A DNA stretch of 64,000 bases from assembly GCF_008123965.1 (NCBI RefSeq), contig NZ_VSTH01000001.1, positions 1-64,000 of the forward strand. Direction: 5' to 3'. The notes under the pieces are model-generated. The model saw only the letters and a program-made list of their open reading frames with translations, was not told the origin of the DNA and made no database searches. How positions within the stretch are numbered: the first letter of the stretch is position 1; every line of letters starts with the position of its first letter. Source of the stretch: Bradyrhizobium hipponense. Lineage in GTDB: Bacteria > Pseudomonadota > Alphaproteobacteria > Rhizobiales > Xanthobacteraceae. Shown one piece after another: positions 62,978 through 64,000 of this stretch. Both the position numbers and the translations under genes were made by a program.

Positions 62978-63189
62978 GCAGTGTCCTGCGATCGCGTTAC
63001 TGCAGGCGGCGGATCAGGACGCATACGGTCCCGCCCTGCCGCCTGCATCACAGCCAGGCGACACCCCGCTCAATCGCGAACGAACCCTCAGCGCACCTCA
63101 AGTGTTATCTTTAGCTGGGCTTCGATAATACGCTTGAAGGGAACTTTGTTCCCGAAGTTTCAAATCAGGTCTCCCAGGGCGGATTAGCA
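62978..63189. other. Divergent gap between GT39-like gene and galE
   Basis: This 212-bp gap must carry the promoters of both divergent genes. I cannot assign elements with confidence, and I see no gene in it. Confidence 0.35.
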
Positions 63190-64000
63190 ATGGCGATCCT
63201 TATCACCGGAGGTGCCGGATACATTGGGAGCCACATGGTGTACAAACTCGCTGATCGTGGCGAACAGCCCGTCGTGATCGATGATTTTTCGTCGGGCTTC
63301 GAATGGGCAATACCATCCGACGTGCCGGTCTTCGTTGGGGACGTCGGTGATCAGCAGCGAGTTGCGCCGCTGATCGCGAAGTATGGGATTTCGGAGATCA
63401 TTCATTTTGCGGGTTCGGTCGTTGTCCCGGAGTCGGTTGCCGAACCACTTCGATATTATCGCAACAACACTGCAAATTCCCGAAGCCTGTTCGAGATCGC
63501 AATCAGAAGTGGTGTGCGGCGTTTCATCCTTTCGTCGACGGCTGCGGTTTACGGGGATCCGCCGGCAAATCCCGTCACGGAGGAGACCCCCGTTGCGCCT
63601 CTATCACCTTACGGCTCATCCAAATTCATGGCCGAAACAATGCTGCGTGATGCTGCGCGCGCTCATGGCCTACGCTACGTCATCTTGAGATATTTCAACG
63701 TGGCAGGCGCCGACCCTGCACTGCGCACCGGACAGGCAACGCGAGGGGCAACGCATCTTATCAAGGTTGCAGCGGAAGCTGCTGTGGGTCTGCGAGAGAA
63801 GATCCAGGTTTTCGGCGCCGATTATTCTACGCCTGACGGCACCTGCATTCGCGACTATATCCACGTGGGCGATCTCGTAAACGCTCATTGTCACGCGCTT
63901 TCATACCTGCGCGGTGGTGGGGAGTCCCTGACGCTAAATTGCGGCTATGGCCGCGGCTTTTCGGTCTTGCAGGTGATCAACGCGATGCGGCACGAATCCG
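63190..64000 (+). CDS. galE: UDP-glucose 4-epimerase GalE (partial, runs off the right edge)
   Basis: The 270 residues visible begin at ATG 63190. ILITGGAGYIGSHMVYKL at residues 3-20 is the NAD motif, VIDDFSSGF follows strand 2, SSTAAVYGDP contains the catalytic Ser, and SPYGSSKFMAE holds the Tyr-Lys pair. RYFNVAGADP is GalE-specific, and GTCIRDYIHVGDLVNAH is the conserved substrate-side region. About 60 residues are missing at the C-terminus. It is separated from the GT39-like gene by 212 bp, divergent. It makes UDP-galactose for surface glycans. Confidence 0.92.
   Translation, partial: MAILITGGAGYIGSHMVYKLADRGEQPVVIDDFSSGFEWAIPSDVPVFVGDVGDQQRVAPLIAKYGISEIIHFAGSVVVPESVAEPLRYYRNNTANSRSLFEIAIRSGVRRFILSSTAAVYGDPPANPVTEETPVAPLSPYGSSKFMAETMLRDAARAHGLRYVILRYFNVAGADPALRTGQATRGATHLIKVAAEAAVGLREKIQVFGADYSTPDGTCIRDYIHVGDLVNAHCHALSYLRGGGESLTLNCGYGRGFSVLQVINAMRHES

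Noticed and set aside
1..64000. CRISPR array, rRNA or tRNA genes
   Set aside because: No regularly spaced short repeats and no conserved rRNA or tRNA segments were noticed when reading the window. A covariance-model search would be needed to exclude small RNAs.

Overview
The window looks like chromosomal DNA of a Bradyrhizobium-type alphaproteobacterium. This rests on GC-rich coding DNA, a palindromic intergenic repeat of the kind scattered through Bradyrhizobium genomes (29169-29267), several small proteins of families I know from that genus (for example 55527-55664 and the decayed copy at 469-640), and IS66/IS630 remnants. No rRNA, tRNA or CRISPR array was seen. The assignment is from memory of these families, not from a search.

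Region 1 (about 1-29.3 kb) is a large surface-polysaccharide locus. Rightward genes encode a UDP-HexNAc 6-dehydrogenase (1014-2303), a polytopic membrane protein and an LpsL-like UDP-glucuronate 4-epimerase. A leftward operon (10672 to 5255) carries an AsnB-type amidotransferase, a dolichol-phosphate-mannose-synthase-like GT2, a UPF0104 membrane protein and two methyltransferases. Next come a rightward WbpM/CapD-like 4,6-dehydratase and a GT4. A long leftward operon (25396 to 15038) carries two FkbM methyltransferases, a Wzx-like flippase, a second AsnB, a truncated glycosyltransferase, a methyltransferase, a hexapeptide acyltransferase, two epimerases and a GT4. A rightward trio (EDD-motif GT, Wzy/WaaL-like polymerase or ligase, GT2) closes the locus. 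Together they could make activated sugars, assemble a repeat unit, decorate it with amide, methyl and acyl groups, then flip and polymerise it. Base composition changes along the locus, which suggests assembly by several transfers.

Region 2 (29.2-37.2 kb) is a patchwork: a decayed rfbF, a secreted M10 (serralysin-like) protease with two nearly identical 348-bp repeats, a CaiB-type CoA transferase followed by two broken copies of its 3' end, and small genes.

Region 3 (37.2-49.7 kb) is a tidy GC-rich catabolic cluster: a TctCBA uptake system, an enoyl-CoA hydratase, two paralogous class V aminotransferases flanking an MFS transporter, a divergent FadR/GntR regulator, a GlcD-GlcF-like FAD/Fe-S dehydrogenase and a GlcG-like protein. 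I infer uptake and oxidation of a small 2-hydroxy acid, with transamination of the resulting oxo acid.

Region 4 (49.7-59.2 kb) is degraded: a type I secretion ABC transporter without its ATPase domain, a GT-C-like membrane protein, an internally deleted IS66 with an extra overlapping ORF, an IS630 fragment, an NYN-domain protein and several very small genes.

Region 5 (59.2-64 kb) is a second glycan module: zinc-ribbon methyltransferase, GT2 and DUF2304 protein in a coupled operon, a GT39-like membrane glycosyltransferase, and the start of galE, which runs off the right edge.
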